This document shows positions 24,390 to 36,544 of a stretch of DNA of 64,000 nt, piece after piece. The notes under the pieces are model-generated. The model ran no database searches. It worked only from the letters and a program-made list of their open reading frames with translations, and was not told where the DNA came from. Every line of letters starts with the position of its first letter. Position 1 is the first letter of the stretch. The DNA is from Struthidea cinerea (Eukaryota; Chordata; Aves; Passeriformes; Corcoracidae), in the NCBI GenBank assembly GCA_013397865.1, contig VZTI01000618.1, forward strand, positions 506,855 through 570,854, in the 5' to 3' direction. The position numbers were made by a program, and so were the translations under genes.

Positions 24390-27300
24390 TAGGGCTGGAC
24401 TCTATAGCCAGGATAACATTTTGTGTTTCTGAGGATAAACAGCTATGAGAACCTCACCTTTCTGATGGGGATTTACCGGGAATGCAGCAGTAAACAGCAA
24501 TGTATAATGGGAATTGAAAAGGGAGCCTTGTCTGTAGCCCTAATCATAAAACCTTAATAACATCCCATTGTGTGCTTCCTGCTCCTGCCTTTCAGTGTGC
24601 CTGTGGGGAAGGTGGGGCACACAGGAGGAAGCAGGAAGGGGCTGCCGTGGCAGAGCCAGCGGGAAAAAGGCAAAAGCCAATCCCTTGGCAAAGTTTGGCT
24701 TCATGATTACTGGAGTCCTTGGTGTCACCACAATGAAGAGGAGTTGCCATGGAAACCATTGCAAAAGATTAAGCATATCAAGGAAACCTGATTGTGAGAG
24801 AATGGTTGGAAATAGAAGAATTAAATTAATGTAGAAATTATGTTTTTGTTTCATTTTGCAAGTCATGGTAGAAACCTTTACATTCACAAACATCCAATTA
24901 AGAGAGAAGTTATAGTGAAATCTGCAAGCCGTATTTCAGAGAAGTATGATTGCTCTATAATTAAAGGAAAATAAATAGTGTTTTACTATCCAAAATGAAA
25001 ATCCAGTGGTGCAGACTCTGTTATTTTTCATTTTCCCACTGTAGGATCTGCCGAATTTTTCTGATATTTTGAGGCAGACAGGCCACAGTGATCCCCTGGG
25101 ATACACTCACAGGTGCAGTGGCTTCCAGCCATGGAGTGGCCAAATGAATTTCAGATAGTTGGGAGAGGAAGGGAACACTTAACTCCTCATTCTCTTTTGT
25201 CACATGCTGGCCAGGCTCCTGGGCCAGCTAAGCTGTGCTCATTTGCAAGTTATGAGAACAGAATGGCAAAGGTCAGTGTTTTATTCTGTTTTTGTCTGAG
25301 CTGGGCACTGCCTACACCAGCCCCTGGCATAAAGCAAAAGATGCTTCAAACTGTTTTATAGTGATGAGAAATTACTAGCACAGCTGGCTTAGGCAGCTGG
25401 GAAGAAGGTAGACATGGAGTTCATGACCACCCTCCCACTCCTGGTAGAGGGGGACTGTCCTTGCCCCAGGGACAACCTGCCCCAGGGAGCTGGCATCTGG
25501 ACCTTACAGAGGAAACTAAAGCCAAGTAACAAGTTACAAGCTGTAACTTCTGCAGCACCAGAAAATAACTGAGTGTCATGGATGGACTGGAGAATCCAAC
25601 CCACTGACCCCTGCCCTTGCATCAGCACTTTGATGTGTCACAGTCAGCAAGGGATTCATCTCTTAAAATGATATTTCTGGCCTAGTATAAAATCAGTGAC
25701 ACTGGTTTCACCCTGCTGCTACGAGAATGTTTCCGGGAAAAGGGGAGATTATGTTTCATTAGTGCAAACACTAAACTCTGTGTCAAGAAAACACGATGAA
25801 GTGTTTGGCAATAACAGAAGACAACCCTAGGATGACAGAGTAAGTGCGTGCAAAGGTTCTTTCTTGGTTTGGAATACCAATGTATTGTGTTGGAATATGT
25901 TGGAGGGGCTGTGTCGTTAAGGCTGTCTTGCTCAGCTCAGAGTCTCTGAAATAATGACACTGGAACATCTGAAGGATGTGGCTCCTCCATCTCCCCCCTG
26001 GACTGAGCAGTATCCCTGCAGCTGAATGGCTGGCCAAAGGCAGGGAGCTCAGGTTTGGTCTAAAAGGTCTTCATTCACTTTAAACACCTGTCCATGGACC
26101 AGTCACCATCCAGTCTTAGGTGAATAGAGTTCCAATTGCCTATACAGTGCAACTTCAAAATGAAGATGCCAAGTGAGAAAATGGAATTATTAAGTGGTTC
26201 TCAATCAGGAGATGCACAGCTGCATAATTTTTTTATTGAACCTATGTGATGACCAATGCCTTCCTCCTCCATTTGCTTAAGGCATTTCCTGAGGTGACAG
26301 AAACTCACACCAGAGAAGACAAACACAGTCCTTCCTGGTTAAGTTTTATTACTGAACCCCAAAACTTTCATCCAGACAGAGTGTCCTGCACTGCATTAAC
26401 CCCTGCGTCTTCATGAAAAAAGGCCAAATTCACTTTCCCAAAGTATTTATGGTATCAATACTGCATTAGAAGGTGGTGGGTGATTAAACTTCGTGAGTGT
26501 GTCACTGGATTATGGAAGAGTATTGGATGTTCCACAGCAGATCCAAAGGTTGTGTGTTGAAGATGGCTTTGACACTGCAGCTGGACCCTTTTCATTTACA
26601 GCTGTCACATAAAAACTGTGACACTGGGCAATCTTTATCTTGATTTTGCAAGATCCCAGACCTGACTACTGCATGGTGCTTTTCCTAAGATACCTCTGAG
26701 AGCCCTTTGGAAACCTGAGTTGGTGCACATGATTGTTTTAGATGCTGTGAATAGAAGTGCCCTGATGCTGGCGTGATGAATGTAAAATAAAACCCCAGAT
26801 AAAGAAAATAAGTCCACCAGCAGACACAAACAGCTGTACCGGTTTCCTGTTTGCATCTGGCTTCAAGTCAAGCTGCTGAGATAGCTCTCTAAAGTCCTGC
26901 ATGGATGGAGTCCTGCTCTGCTGTGACTGCCTCAGCCTAAAAATTTTTCAGTGATATTAAAAGCCAGCTGAGATACGTGCTCATATTTTGTTGCTGGGGG
27001 CAGCCAGGCTGTGTGGAGCGCTCATGGTCTTGTCTTCTGTGTTCAACAAGAGCAAACAAGATGTTTTCAGGGTCTGGCATCCAATTCAGCTTTCCTCTCA
27101 GGCTGTCTCAGAAGGGGCTTGGCATTTAGTTTGTTGACTTGGTGGGTTTATATGCTAGCACTAATCAATAGCATGACATGTAGTGTTTGTCACTACTGCA
27201 CATGGATTCTGAGTCTTGTACAGCTCGGAAAAAAATAAAATACAATGAAATGAATCCATAAAAGTGTGTTTTCTTTTCTGTATTCTAGAAATATATGGAA

Positions 27301-27586
27301 AAGAAGAGAAAACACTTTCAGTTCTTCTTATTATTTAAGCCTATATCTCAATGTGAATCTCTGTTAAGAGTATACAGTGCAGTAGTTTTTTCTTTCTTCT
27401 GCCTTTCCCACACTGTTGTGCTGTTCACTTTATTATTGCTGTCACAATCTGCTCTCTGTCCAATATGATTGCTATCCCCAAAGGTTTATTCTACATAGCA
27501 AACATCCTGTAATGGTGATCTACTCTAATAACAGGAAATTTATTTTTAAACTGCATAATGCCTGCTCCATATTAATCTGTTTCTTT
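24390..27586. other. No gene seen
   Basis: The largest frame is 117 codons on the minus strand (24540-24893), overlapped by 88- and 73-codon plus-strand frames. No domain is visible. A short near-repeat TGCCCCAGGGA occurs at 25462 and 25478. Nothing else stands out. Confidence 0.6.
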
Positions 27587-27600
27587 AAAAAAAAAAAAAA
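27587..27600. repeat. Poly(A) tract, 14 A
   Basis: This is a homopolymer run following TTCTTT. No retroposon is recognisable upstream. Confidence 0.9.
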
Positions 27601-30012
27601 GTTTGACATGAAAACCTACCAATATTGCCCAAAGCCTGATCATTTTCCACAAAATTTTTGTATCTTCTGAAGTTGGGAGTGTTCACTAATTTGAGATAGC
27701 AACCAGGCATTTTTTCTTTCCTCTTCTGGTCAATAAATGCTAAATAATAAGTATCAGGAAACAATCAAATCAGTCAAACATCAAAGGTCAATGCTCATCA
27801 GTCGCAGTCTTTTTAGAAGCAACTTTGTTCTTCTCTTTTCCACCAGTAGCTGCAGAAAGAAGTTAACCCTTAGTGTGCGTAGATCATGGTCTAAAATACC
27901 TTGTGACTCTCACCATACATGCCATAATGGGTTAACTTTTATCCAACTGCATTCCTCTTCCCTTCTTCCCTACCTGGCCTCACCTTTATGATACCACTTT
28001 AGGGTCAATGGCACTGTTATCCGATGGGTGATAAGACATCAGGGTTGGTGTTTCTGTCTCTGGGTGATTTTCTTAGGCAGCAAGAAAACCCATTGTGTCA
28101 GATACTTCTTCAAAGGGCCCAGTAAGTTTGCATTCACTACACTGCTGGAATATCTAATGAATAAGTGTAAGCCTTTTGGGTTTGCTAACACAAAGAACTA
28201 ATACATCTTAGACCATATTTTAATACCCTTAAGCCTGAAGGGTCACATTATCAAATCTCTGCTCTGTCGAAGTATTTTCAATTGCATCTTTTTTTTTTAC
28301 TGCCTTTAAACAGGACTTGACAGTGCTTCTTCCAGATCCATTTTATATTCTGCATTGCCTGCCTCAAGGATATCATATGCATCTCTATCTTAATGAAGTT
28401 GAGTTCGGTATCTACTAGCAGGCTATTTTCTCCCAGATAAATCATCATATCTGCTCCTGTCAATGCATCTAACGTAATGCTCAGATGAGAACACCAGCTG
28501 ATTTCCACTAGTCTGTCTCTCTTCCCCATGTATCACAGCACTGTGCAGTGCATAACTAGCCCCTAGTGCTTCCCTCACCATTGCTCTGACACTGATCATC
28601 TTTATGCTTCATGGCTTTCCTTTTTAGATGTTGAGTGGGGCCACATGCACTCAGACCAGTTTGCAGGAAAGAAAATTTGCTCTGTGTGTCAGGCTATCTG
28701 AGAATTCAAATAGAAAATAAGACAAAATTTAGAATAACTTCAACATAGTTTTCCTTCCCAGCTTGGCTAAATCCTTCTTCAGATAAAATGCTCACAAAGC
28801 TGTCACTGATTCTGACAGGAAGAATGTGCTTAATGCTTTACATTGGTGCTTTCCCATGTTAGCATTCAACTTGGACAATATTTAACAAAAAGCCTAACGA
28901 ATCATGTCTTAATGCTAGAGCTGAGACAGAGTGTAGAGCCATTAACTTTTGTATCTGTTGCCAAAATATCCTGGGAATGAGCACATTGCTACCAGTTATA
29001 GTTGATAAATGTGTATGCTGTCCACTGTCTGATGGGCCACTGCACTCCTCCTAAAGAGTTTTGAGTCATTAAAACAATTAGAAGAGGTATGGCTGGTTGT
29101 GCTTCCAAATCTCTAGGTGTATAGTGACTTTATTTGACTCGAGTCTAATTAAAGTTCTAGAAAGATGACAAATGTCCTTTCCAATTCTTGGATGTATTTG
29201 CTTTTGAAATGCCAGCTGCATTTATGGAATCCCTGTTGGGGAGTGTGTATGGCTGGAGCTGCTCTGCCTGCGTCATGATGAGCTGCAGCCTGTCCCTCCA
29301 TGCTGTCACGGTGACAACCAGAAACCAGTGCACAAAATCCTTCATACTCCCATGGACACGAGGGATATTGCCAGGAAAACTTGTCTTTGTATAAGCTTGT
29401 GTCCCCATTTTTCTCTTTTCCTTCTTTCTGGCTAGGCAGGATTAAAACGGTGCTAGAGAAAAGGAGGTGGGGGAAAAAAACTCAGTGTGTTCCCTGAATG
29501 CATGGCTAATTTCTTTATTGTGAAACACCTTCCTTTCTGCTTCTGTTTCACATTTCAATAATTGTATCACATGCAATAAAAATGATAGATAGAAGTGTAT
29601 CAAAACCTCTTGAGTTTTTATCCATATCAACATATGCATTTTCCCATCCGAAAGGAGAGCATCTATATTCATGAGAACCCTGCAAATGACAAAAACTGAA
29701 TAAAATGCAAAATTTCACAGACTTCCTTAGAGTTGGGAACTGTACCAGTCCTGCCATGTAGACTGCTGTAGCAACATCCTATTAATTTTCCTTAGAATTA
29801 TTTTCCCTATAGGCAAACTCTCTGATATTTTGTTTTTAAAAAATTGCACCATTTCAACTCACTTTTGCAATAAAAAGGAGACAGGCTAACCTCTATCTCC
29901 TCTCCTGCTGGAATGACCACAGTATTTATGTAAAAGTAAAGATTGCACCTGTTATAATCACTTGTTTACACCCTTTCAAAATAAAACAATATTTCACCCC
30001 TCAGATCTAGTT
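27601..30012. other. No gene seen
   Basis: Frames reach 84 codons at most (27737-27991, +), with 83-codon minus-strand frames at 28278-28529 and 29157-29408. No recognisable domain, RNA gene or repeat. Confidence 0.6.
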
Positions 30013-30051
30013 CCAGCATTCAGAATCTTTACAAAGACAGCTGAATGCTGG
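30013..30051. repeat. Inverted repeat, 11-bp perfect stem
   Basis: CCAGCATTCAG (30013-30023) and CTGAATGCTGG (30041-30051) are exact reverse complements separated by 17 nt. The sequence shows a possible hairpin. Function is unknown. Confidence 0.9.
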
Positions 30052-30924
30052 GGTCAGATGCAGTGGGGTGGAGCTTCCCACTTTCTGGCATGAAAGTGTT
30101 TTTGCATTTTTATACCGAGCAAGTCAAAGCTTGTAAAAATTAATTTATGGACTTGGATAGGAATCTGTGCTTGAAGAGAAAACAGTTGGTGTGATTATGG
30201 ACAATAATGAGGAAGCAGGTGGGATACTCTTGAGTTTCCACCAATAATATGCAATGGATTAATAAAACAAAACTTGAAAGAGAACTTTCCTTTCTTGGCA
30301 TTTGCACTGCCAGAACTATTTGACCTTTAACTGATACATCCAGTATCTTTGCCTAGGTGCTACGCATAGGGTACATTTTGCCGACAAGGATGACCTAGTA
30401 TTAAAAGTAACTATGCTTATAATTTTCTCTTGGCCCCTGGGTGGATCACGTAGAAAGTACTGAGGAAATAGATCAGAGAGAGAACTATGGATTTTGAAGG
30501 AAAATAGTGTGTTGTATGAAAGACAGCAATAAAGGGGTGAGGGAAATTAAGGCAACACCATCCAGTTAGGATGACAGAAGATGCGGGGTTGAAAGTGAGC
30601 TCTGGAAGTTGCCTAGTCCCCCATCCCAATCAAAGCAGGGACTGAAGTTCACTTGCAAAGCAAAAATTTGAAGGAAAGGCATTTTTTCTGCAGTAAGCTG
30701 CTTTCCTTCTCTGTTTTTCTGAGAGATAAGGTACACACGGTGCATATAAACTCCACCATGATACCAGTCAATGCCCAGAATGCCACATTAAGCACCCCTC
30801 TGTATCAATTGCTTTTACTTCCAATTACTGCTTCCCAACCCAGCTCCTGCTCCCTGCAAAGGCTAACTGACTGATGCTGCTGAAGTCACATAAGTGCTGA
30901 TAATACCAAGAATTTGGTCTGCAC
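30052..30924. other. No gene seen
   Basis: The segment contains only short frames (70 codons - at 30417-30629, 73 codons + at 30653-30874) and no repeat I can name. Confidence 0.6.
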
Positions 30925-31085
30925 TTTATCAGCAGCCCTCAAATCTCATTACCAGGTGGATAGACATCATTATCTCTTTATCCCGTTGGGAATAACAGTG
31001 TGCAGAGAAGTTCCTTGCTGAAGGTCATACAGCAAGTCACTGTAAGAGTCTGAAAGTGGAATTAAGGTCAGTTGTATCCTCATCA
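30925..31085 (+). mobile_element. MIR-like (CORE) SINE fragment
   Basis: The order ATCTCATTACCAGGTGGATAG, CATCATTATCTCTTTATCCC, TGCAGAGAAGTT, TTGCTGAAGGTCATACAGCA, AGTCACTG..AGAGTCTGAAAG matches MIR blocks (ctcatt..aggtagg, attattatcccc, cacagagaggtt, cttgcccaaggtcacacagc, agtaagtggcagagc). The tRNA-derived head is missing or too diverged to see. This is the best preserved MIR-type copy in the window. MIR-type SINEs predate amniote divergence. Confidence 0.65.
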
Positions 31086-31089
31086 CAGA

Positions 31090-33225
31090 CACTCACATGT
31101 TGATAAAGCTGCTGGCATTGCACCCATGCAGTTATCAGGACCATTAACTGAACCTCCCCAGAGTGGGGATGGGAGGACTAGTGAATAGGAACTGTCAAAT
31201 GTACCTGTCTAGAAAGATGTTCTCTGTCCTGAAAGATAAGGACTAAGCTGGTGTGTATGTGATGCTTAAAATTCAGGCTTTTCTAGTGTTTCTTGTCGAT
31301 GTCACGTTTTATTTTTTGCTGCATAGTGGGACCACACAAAGTATTTCTTCTCCCTCAGAAAAAAACAAGAATAGAAGACACTTAAAACTGAAAGTGTGCT
31401 AAAGTCAGTACATAAACCTGAACTCAAATGTGCATTTGAGGTGTATCGGCTATGGAAGACTCCTGAAGATAATGAGAGTGGCTACTGAAGCTTACCTCTG
31501 CTATGACAAAATGTGTTGCCTGCTGAGAGAGTGTTTGTCTGGAGCAAAAAATCAATGGATCATGGCTATTCCTTACTGTTATTTATTTTAGAACTGATCC
31601 AGTTTGAACAGAAGTGCATTTGATCTAGCAAAATCTGGTAATTTTTTGCTACTATTTCCACTGGTGAGCTTTGTTTCATTTCTTTGTCATCCCTTTGTAG
31701 GTTCAGGCAGATCTTGCTGTTTATCTATGCAAATATTTCATTCATTGACTCTTTATTTTCTTTGTTTCTTTCCCAGGAGACATCTTTATTCATTACATAT
31801 CTAAGTCCCTTTCTTTAAGCTCTCTAGCTATGAAATACAAGATATAATCCCTCAATTTATTCCAGTCTAGGAAAAAAAAAATCAACAGAAGAAAGGCTCA
31901 GGATATGTCATAAGATTTATTTCCACTTCAGTATTTTAGACAACAGATCATCCATTTACAAAGCAGTGATCAGTGTCCAAGACTGGACTTCCTGACAAAT
32001 GGAAGTACAAGGGAAATACACATTCTGAGTATGATTTCTGATTACGTATGACAGGTACCTGAGGGTGTCTGTCTCTTTTACAGTTTGAGAATCTTTGTAT
32101 ATTTTTTTATGTAAAAAAATAAAGTCCTGCTGAATTGAACTGAACTGATAAACTTCAGGGATGAAACGAGGTCCTGATTGTTGCCAAGAAAAATTGTATG
32201 ATGTTTGGTTATGTTATTAATCTTGAGAAAATGCTTTAGGGTAAAGAATTATTGTTTCAAGTATATGTGAGCACTTTTGAAAGAAGTAGAACAGCTGAGA
32301 GCAGTAGAATAGAGTTAAACTTTAAAAAGAATAGAGGACTTTTTTTAATTCAAGCTGCTTAAAATTAATTTAAATGTCTGCTCCTAGTGTAGTGTCTAAG
32401 ATAAGCTACAGATATTCACAGTTGCCAAGAAGGTGAAGGTGCAGTGAAAACACCACTGGGGGAATTAATTTCAACCTATTATTCTTCAGCATGTATATTG
32501 TTCACAGTGTAATTCTATTACCAGACACTATACTGAAATGGAGCAGGCAGAACCAGTTGGAGCGTGGGGATCTTGAATAGATGCTCACAATAGCACATTC
32601 ATTTTCAGCCCCTATACAATATGCATATGTATACACAGAGATTTGTAATTGACCTTAAAACTTACCAACTACATGCCACAGTTCCTGTGAGCACCACTCT
32701 CAGTTTTTCTGCCAGTTTGACAGTAAAGCATCTCATCACAAAAGTTTCACTAATAAAGAATTTAGTCATCAGTATTTTGAGAAATTTTTCCTTTCTATTT
32801 CAGAATTAGCTCTATTCCAGGCTAATAATTACATGGAGCTTGTGACATTTCTCATCTAAGGGTAGAGCATTGCCTTGATAAATAGCAAAAGTTCCTTTTT
32901 ATGTTTTATAAAAATAGAGCCATTTGAGGGGGCAAATGGGACTTCTTTGATTTCAGTTGTACAGACTGTTTGATGTTAGTGGGGCAGAAGTAAACATAAC
33001 TGTTTCACTGGCTCATCAGGTTCTGGTGAGGTGCAAAAAGGGACAAGGATAGATAAATTTGTTGCCACAGGCTATGGGGTGATACCAGAAACAATGCCTG
33101 AGACAGCCAGCACCGGATGTGAATGTTTGGGGAGTGGTAGCAGACTGACTGCTCTAATTTACCCAGGGCAGTTGTTCATGTGCATGGCAGCAACACGATC
33201 CTCTGCAGAAACCCAGGCAACCTGG
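31090..33225. other. No gene seen
   Basis: ATG frames are 66 codons or less. An AT-only near-palindrome lies at 32100-32121. An (A)9-type tract lies near 31872. I recognise no transposon or RNA gene. Confidence 0.6.
32100..32121. repeat. AT-rich inverted repeat, 10-bp stem
   Basis: TATTTTTTTA and TAAAAAAATA flank a 2-base centre (TG). It overlaps an AATAAA hexamer. Low complexity makes a chance origin likely. Confidence 0.85.
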
Positions 33226-33229
33226 ATCT

Positions 33230-33256
33230 AAGGGAAAGGGCTAAAGGAAAGGGCTG
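33230..33256. repeat. 13-bp imperfect tandem duplication
   Basis: AAGGGAAAGGGCT is followed directly by AAAGGAAAGGGCT, a purine-rich slippage product. Confidence 0.85.
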
Positions 33257-33259
33257 CAC

Positions 33260-33554
33260 CTCTACCTCTGGCCTTCTGCATGTGTGACTAGAATAGAAGT
33301 AACATCATGATGGATTTCCTGCGCTGATGCTCCTTCCTGTCCTGTCCTGAAAATAATTTTGTTTCAATCCAACAATACTACTGGGAGTAGTAGAGGAGAT
33401 GAAAATGGCACCAAGCCATGCAGCCAAGACATTCCCTGACCACAGTGAGAGCTGGAGATGGATCAACATTATCATGCAACTATTGAGCACCCTTGACCTT
33501 CTCTGCCTCTTTCCCTTATCACTGAGTACAAACAGGTATTGAGGAAACCTGGGA
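33260..33554. other. No gene seen
   Basis: This is a short unique stretch with a single 61-codon minus-strand frame and no domain. Confidence 0.6.
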
Positions 33555-33584
33555 CAATGGGTAGAAGGTACCTTTTACCCATTG
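33555..33584. repeat. 30-bp near-perfect palindrome
   Basis: CAATGGGTAGAAGGT (33555-33569) pairs with ACCTTTTACCCATTG (33570-33584) at 14 of 15 positions with no loop. The one exception is G opposite T, which would be a G-U pair in RNA. The central 10 bp AAGGTACCTT is a perfect palindrome. The right arm is shared with the first unit of the adjacent tandem duplication. Confidence 0.9.
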
Positions 33585-33640
33585 AAATTTACAGAATGTG
33601 GGTATTTCCTTTTACCAATTTACAGAACGTGGGTATTTCC
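33571..33640. repeat. Imperfect tandem duplication, 31-37 bp
   Basis: CCTTTTACCCATTGAAATTT..ACAGAATGTGGGTATTTCC is repeated as CCTTTTACCAATTTACAGAACGTGGGTATTTCC. The second unit lacks 6 bp and has few substitutions. It overlaps the right arm of the 33555-33584 palindrome. Confidence 0.85.
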
Positions 33641-36032
33641 CTGTTTTGTGGGGATCTGATAACCCGGAAATGCTTCTGCTGATTTTATTAAGGGACGGCT
33701 TTTTGCAGTCTTTCTTTCACATTTTGAATTTTTTTAATCTGAGAAGTTCTGCTTGACACAGAGAACTCTCTAATGGCCAAGATAAACACCATTCCATTAA
33801 GCAAAACTATTCTGTGGAACTATGAAACATACTCAGCTTACCAGGAGGCTCAGAAAAGGATAATAGGAATGGAAATTTAAATTAACTAAGACATTTGTAA
33901 ACTGAGATCGAGCCAACATTTTTGGAAAATTAGAAATCAAGAAAATAAGTCCAGCTATCCAAATATTCTTACCCCAACTATTTAATTTGCTAAGCACACT
34001 TGCATTGTGTTTATATTGTATAGAGTATTGTATTTAACAGGGGCTTGGAATATTGTCTCCTGGTAGAAAGGAAGTTGTTAAACAATTGTCCTTTTACATC
34101 TGTCAGCTCAAGGCTATTCATACTTATTCTAGTGGAAGCTGAACCTTTCAACTGTTTCCTCACATTCATCTGTCTTCTCCCTCCCACGACAGAGAGTCCT
34201 CCAAAAGAAGTCTGAGACTTTTGCGAATGACAGGTTACTATGTGCAAATGTGAGCTCCCCATATCGCACCCAGTGCAAATAAATAGATTAGATGTTCTCT
34301 GATTATAAGAAGCCTTGTCAGAAAAATGCTGTTACACATTTCTGTCGTGCAAGATACTATTAGGCACCAAAACGATGATGTGATACACATTTTTAACAGG
34401 CCTAGCTCATGCCTAATGTAGGACCCACTTGAACATTGTAGTTTTGAAAGTTAGATTCAGGCTGATAATAAATGACCTCATATTCCACTAATAAGAGATT
34501 GTGGGAAAGGGGGAGAGAACAGAGAAGACAAAACCTAATGAAGAGTGAAAATACAGAGACTGAAAAATGAAGGGAAGGACGTTCATCCATCCTTATTACT
34601 TACACAAAAGTTAAAACAGGATAAGAATAACTGTTGAAATGTAGACCAAAAAAAATGGCTTCTGGCATCTCTCAGCTCTGCAGAAACATTCCTGATAATT
34701 TGTACTTCACACAGGAAATCATAGCCACATATATCATTTTGAGAAATTCAGACTTCTGAGATTTTAAAAGTTCCTCTATTTTCCCCAGCACAATACAGCT
34801 ACAGTGCTTTAAATTATAAGGGAGTAAATCAAGAATAAAAGACTTGACTTCAGTGAAATTTGACTGGATTTATGTTCTTGTAATTGAAAGTCTTGTGGGT
34901 GAAGAGCCATGAGATGTTACATACACTAGTTCCAAAATGCAAGAGGGCTGATGGGTTATCTCTACAATCCGAGTAATGAGACTACTCCTTGCATTTTTCA
35001 GGGAACAAGTAATTTGTATGAGTTTTTCTTTTGTTTATTTCAAGTAACAATGAACAAACACTCTGAAAATGGCAGGAAGGAGAAACAGCAGCAGGGAGCT
35101 GGCAAAAACAACACATTAAGTGGCTCTATTAATAATCTGATCAAGGCCAGAGCATAGGCACAGGCATTGGCTGCAGACAGCACTGCCCCTTCCCGCTGCT
35201 CTGCCAGGCATGGCGTGGGCAAGGTCCAGGTCCTGGCACACAGCTGGGTGAAGGTCACCCTGCTTCACTGGCGTTTAGCTGTGAGGGTTTAGTTCATTCC
35301 TGCCACCTGGCACAAAGCTTGGAGAACCAGCCCCAACTTGTTTTATATAGAAGTGGTTTGTGAACTAACTTAAGGTCATGGGAGGGAAATGAAGCACAGC
35401 CACTTTGGGAAGGGAGCAGCGGTTGACAAAAACTCTTTCTCCATGTCAATAAGCACCTGGAAAACATCTGATGAGGAATAAAGAAGCTAATAAGTAATTA
35501 AGTTAGGCCAGGTCTCACTTTCATTAATTGTTGGCTTGGGGTTTTTTCTCCACCTTTTCAGGTGTGAACACAGTAAGCTAAGAGAAAACCCACCATCAGT
35601 GCAGCTTCCTTGGGGATGGGTTGGAAGGCTAAAACAGACATTCTGCACCTCAGGGCAGAGAAACAGCACCTCAAAATTCCAGTCTATACAAGAAGGAGGA
35701 TGGCAGCTGAGGGATTTCTGTACTGTTTAAGAGTAGGTAAAATGTAACTTTATGGGGCAGACACTTCCCACAGACTTCTCACACACTCAGATCTGAGGAG
35801 TGGACATATCTGTCTCACATATTGGGGTAGTGCTAACACCTGTATGGCCTTGGGAGAAAAACACAAAGGAAAGCCACAAATGCTGGCCCTGGCTCCCTTC
35901 CTCACAATCTGCCTGTACCGGTCCTGCTGTGACTCCCTGCCCTGCTCCTTCCCAGTCCCCAATCCTAAGGCTACTGACTACATCATCCCCTCCCACTGTC
36001 CCTCCCCCCCCTTCTGCACCCCTGGGGTTTCT
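33641..36032. other. No gene seen
   Basis: The largest frames are 83 codons (34011-34262, -) and 86 codons (35800-36060, +), the latter running into the old repeat. GC content rises from about 35160. I see no promoter, CpG island or domain. Confidence 0.6.
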
Positions 36033-36198
36033 TCAGTTTGTAAACTCTTTGGGGCAGTGACTGCTCATTTGTGTACAGCCCTAATGGACACTGTTCTTGG
36101 CTGGCCCCAAGACATGATCACAATAAATGTGAATAACAACAATAGTGACAAACAACATAAACATTAGTAATTACAATAATTATTATTGTTATTATTAT
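36033..36198 (+). repeat. Old amniote interspersed repeat, 3' end with AAT-rich tail
   Basis: TTGTAAACTCTTTGGGGCAG, TTTGTGTACAGCCCTAATGG, TTGGCTGGCCCCAAGAC and an AAT/TAT-rich tail match a widespread amniote repeat whose remembered phrase is 'gattgtaagctctttggggcaggga...tgtacagcgcctagcacaatgg...aataataat'. The short-motif tail suggests a LINE-type or SINE-type 3' end. I cannot name the family. The plus-strand orientation comes from the tail. Confidence 0.6.
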
Positions 36199-36309
36199 AC
36201 AGTCACCAGAATGACTCAGTAATTATTTGCATAATTTGTATAAATAATTTGCATAAGCAGAATAAAAGACTGCTCCTGTATCCAGAGATCTCAACCATAG
36301 CATTTTGTT
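36199..36309. other. AT-rich spacer between two old repeats
   Basis: The segment contains near-duplicated ATAATTTG/GCATAA motifs (ATTTGCATAATTTGTATAAATAATTTGCATAA). Two ATTTGCATAA copies lie 23 bases apart and contain the octamer-like half ATTTGCAT bound by POU factors. I infer nothing further. Confidence 0.5.
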
Positions 36310-36540
36310 CCCCATATGTGCCAAGGATTCCCACTGGTGTCAGTGGGAGATTTTTTCCTTGCTTATTCTCAAAACCAATTGCTCTGATGACAGGAATCAG
36401 TGGGAGTCCCAATAACATGTGGCTTCATCCAGTGGGGTGCTGAAGGTGCTTTACTACCCCTGTCTCCAATTAAGCTCTTTAGAGATGAGGGTACTCAACA
36501 CTTTTCAGAACCTTCTCATGATGTGCAGGATTGAGCCCCT
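36310..36540. repeat. Old amniote interspersed repeat
   Basis: TTCCCACTGGTGTCAGTGGG, GGAATCAGTGGGAGTCCC, GAGGGTACTCAACACTTTTC and GTGCAGGATTGAGCCCC follow the recurrent sauropsid order 'cccattgacttcaatggga...gagggtgctcagcacctttcaggatcaggcccc'. It directly follows the repeat at 36033-36198, so both could belong to one old element or to two nested insertions. The family is unassigned. Confidence 0.55.
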
Positions 36541-36544
36541 CAAG

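Noticed and set aside
32100..32121. AT palindrome as a terminator or cruciform
   Set aside because: It is low-complexity A/T runs, so a 10-bp stem is easily produced by chance.
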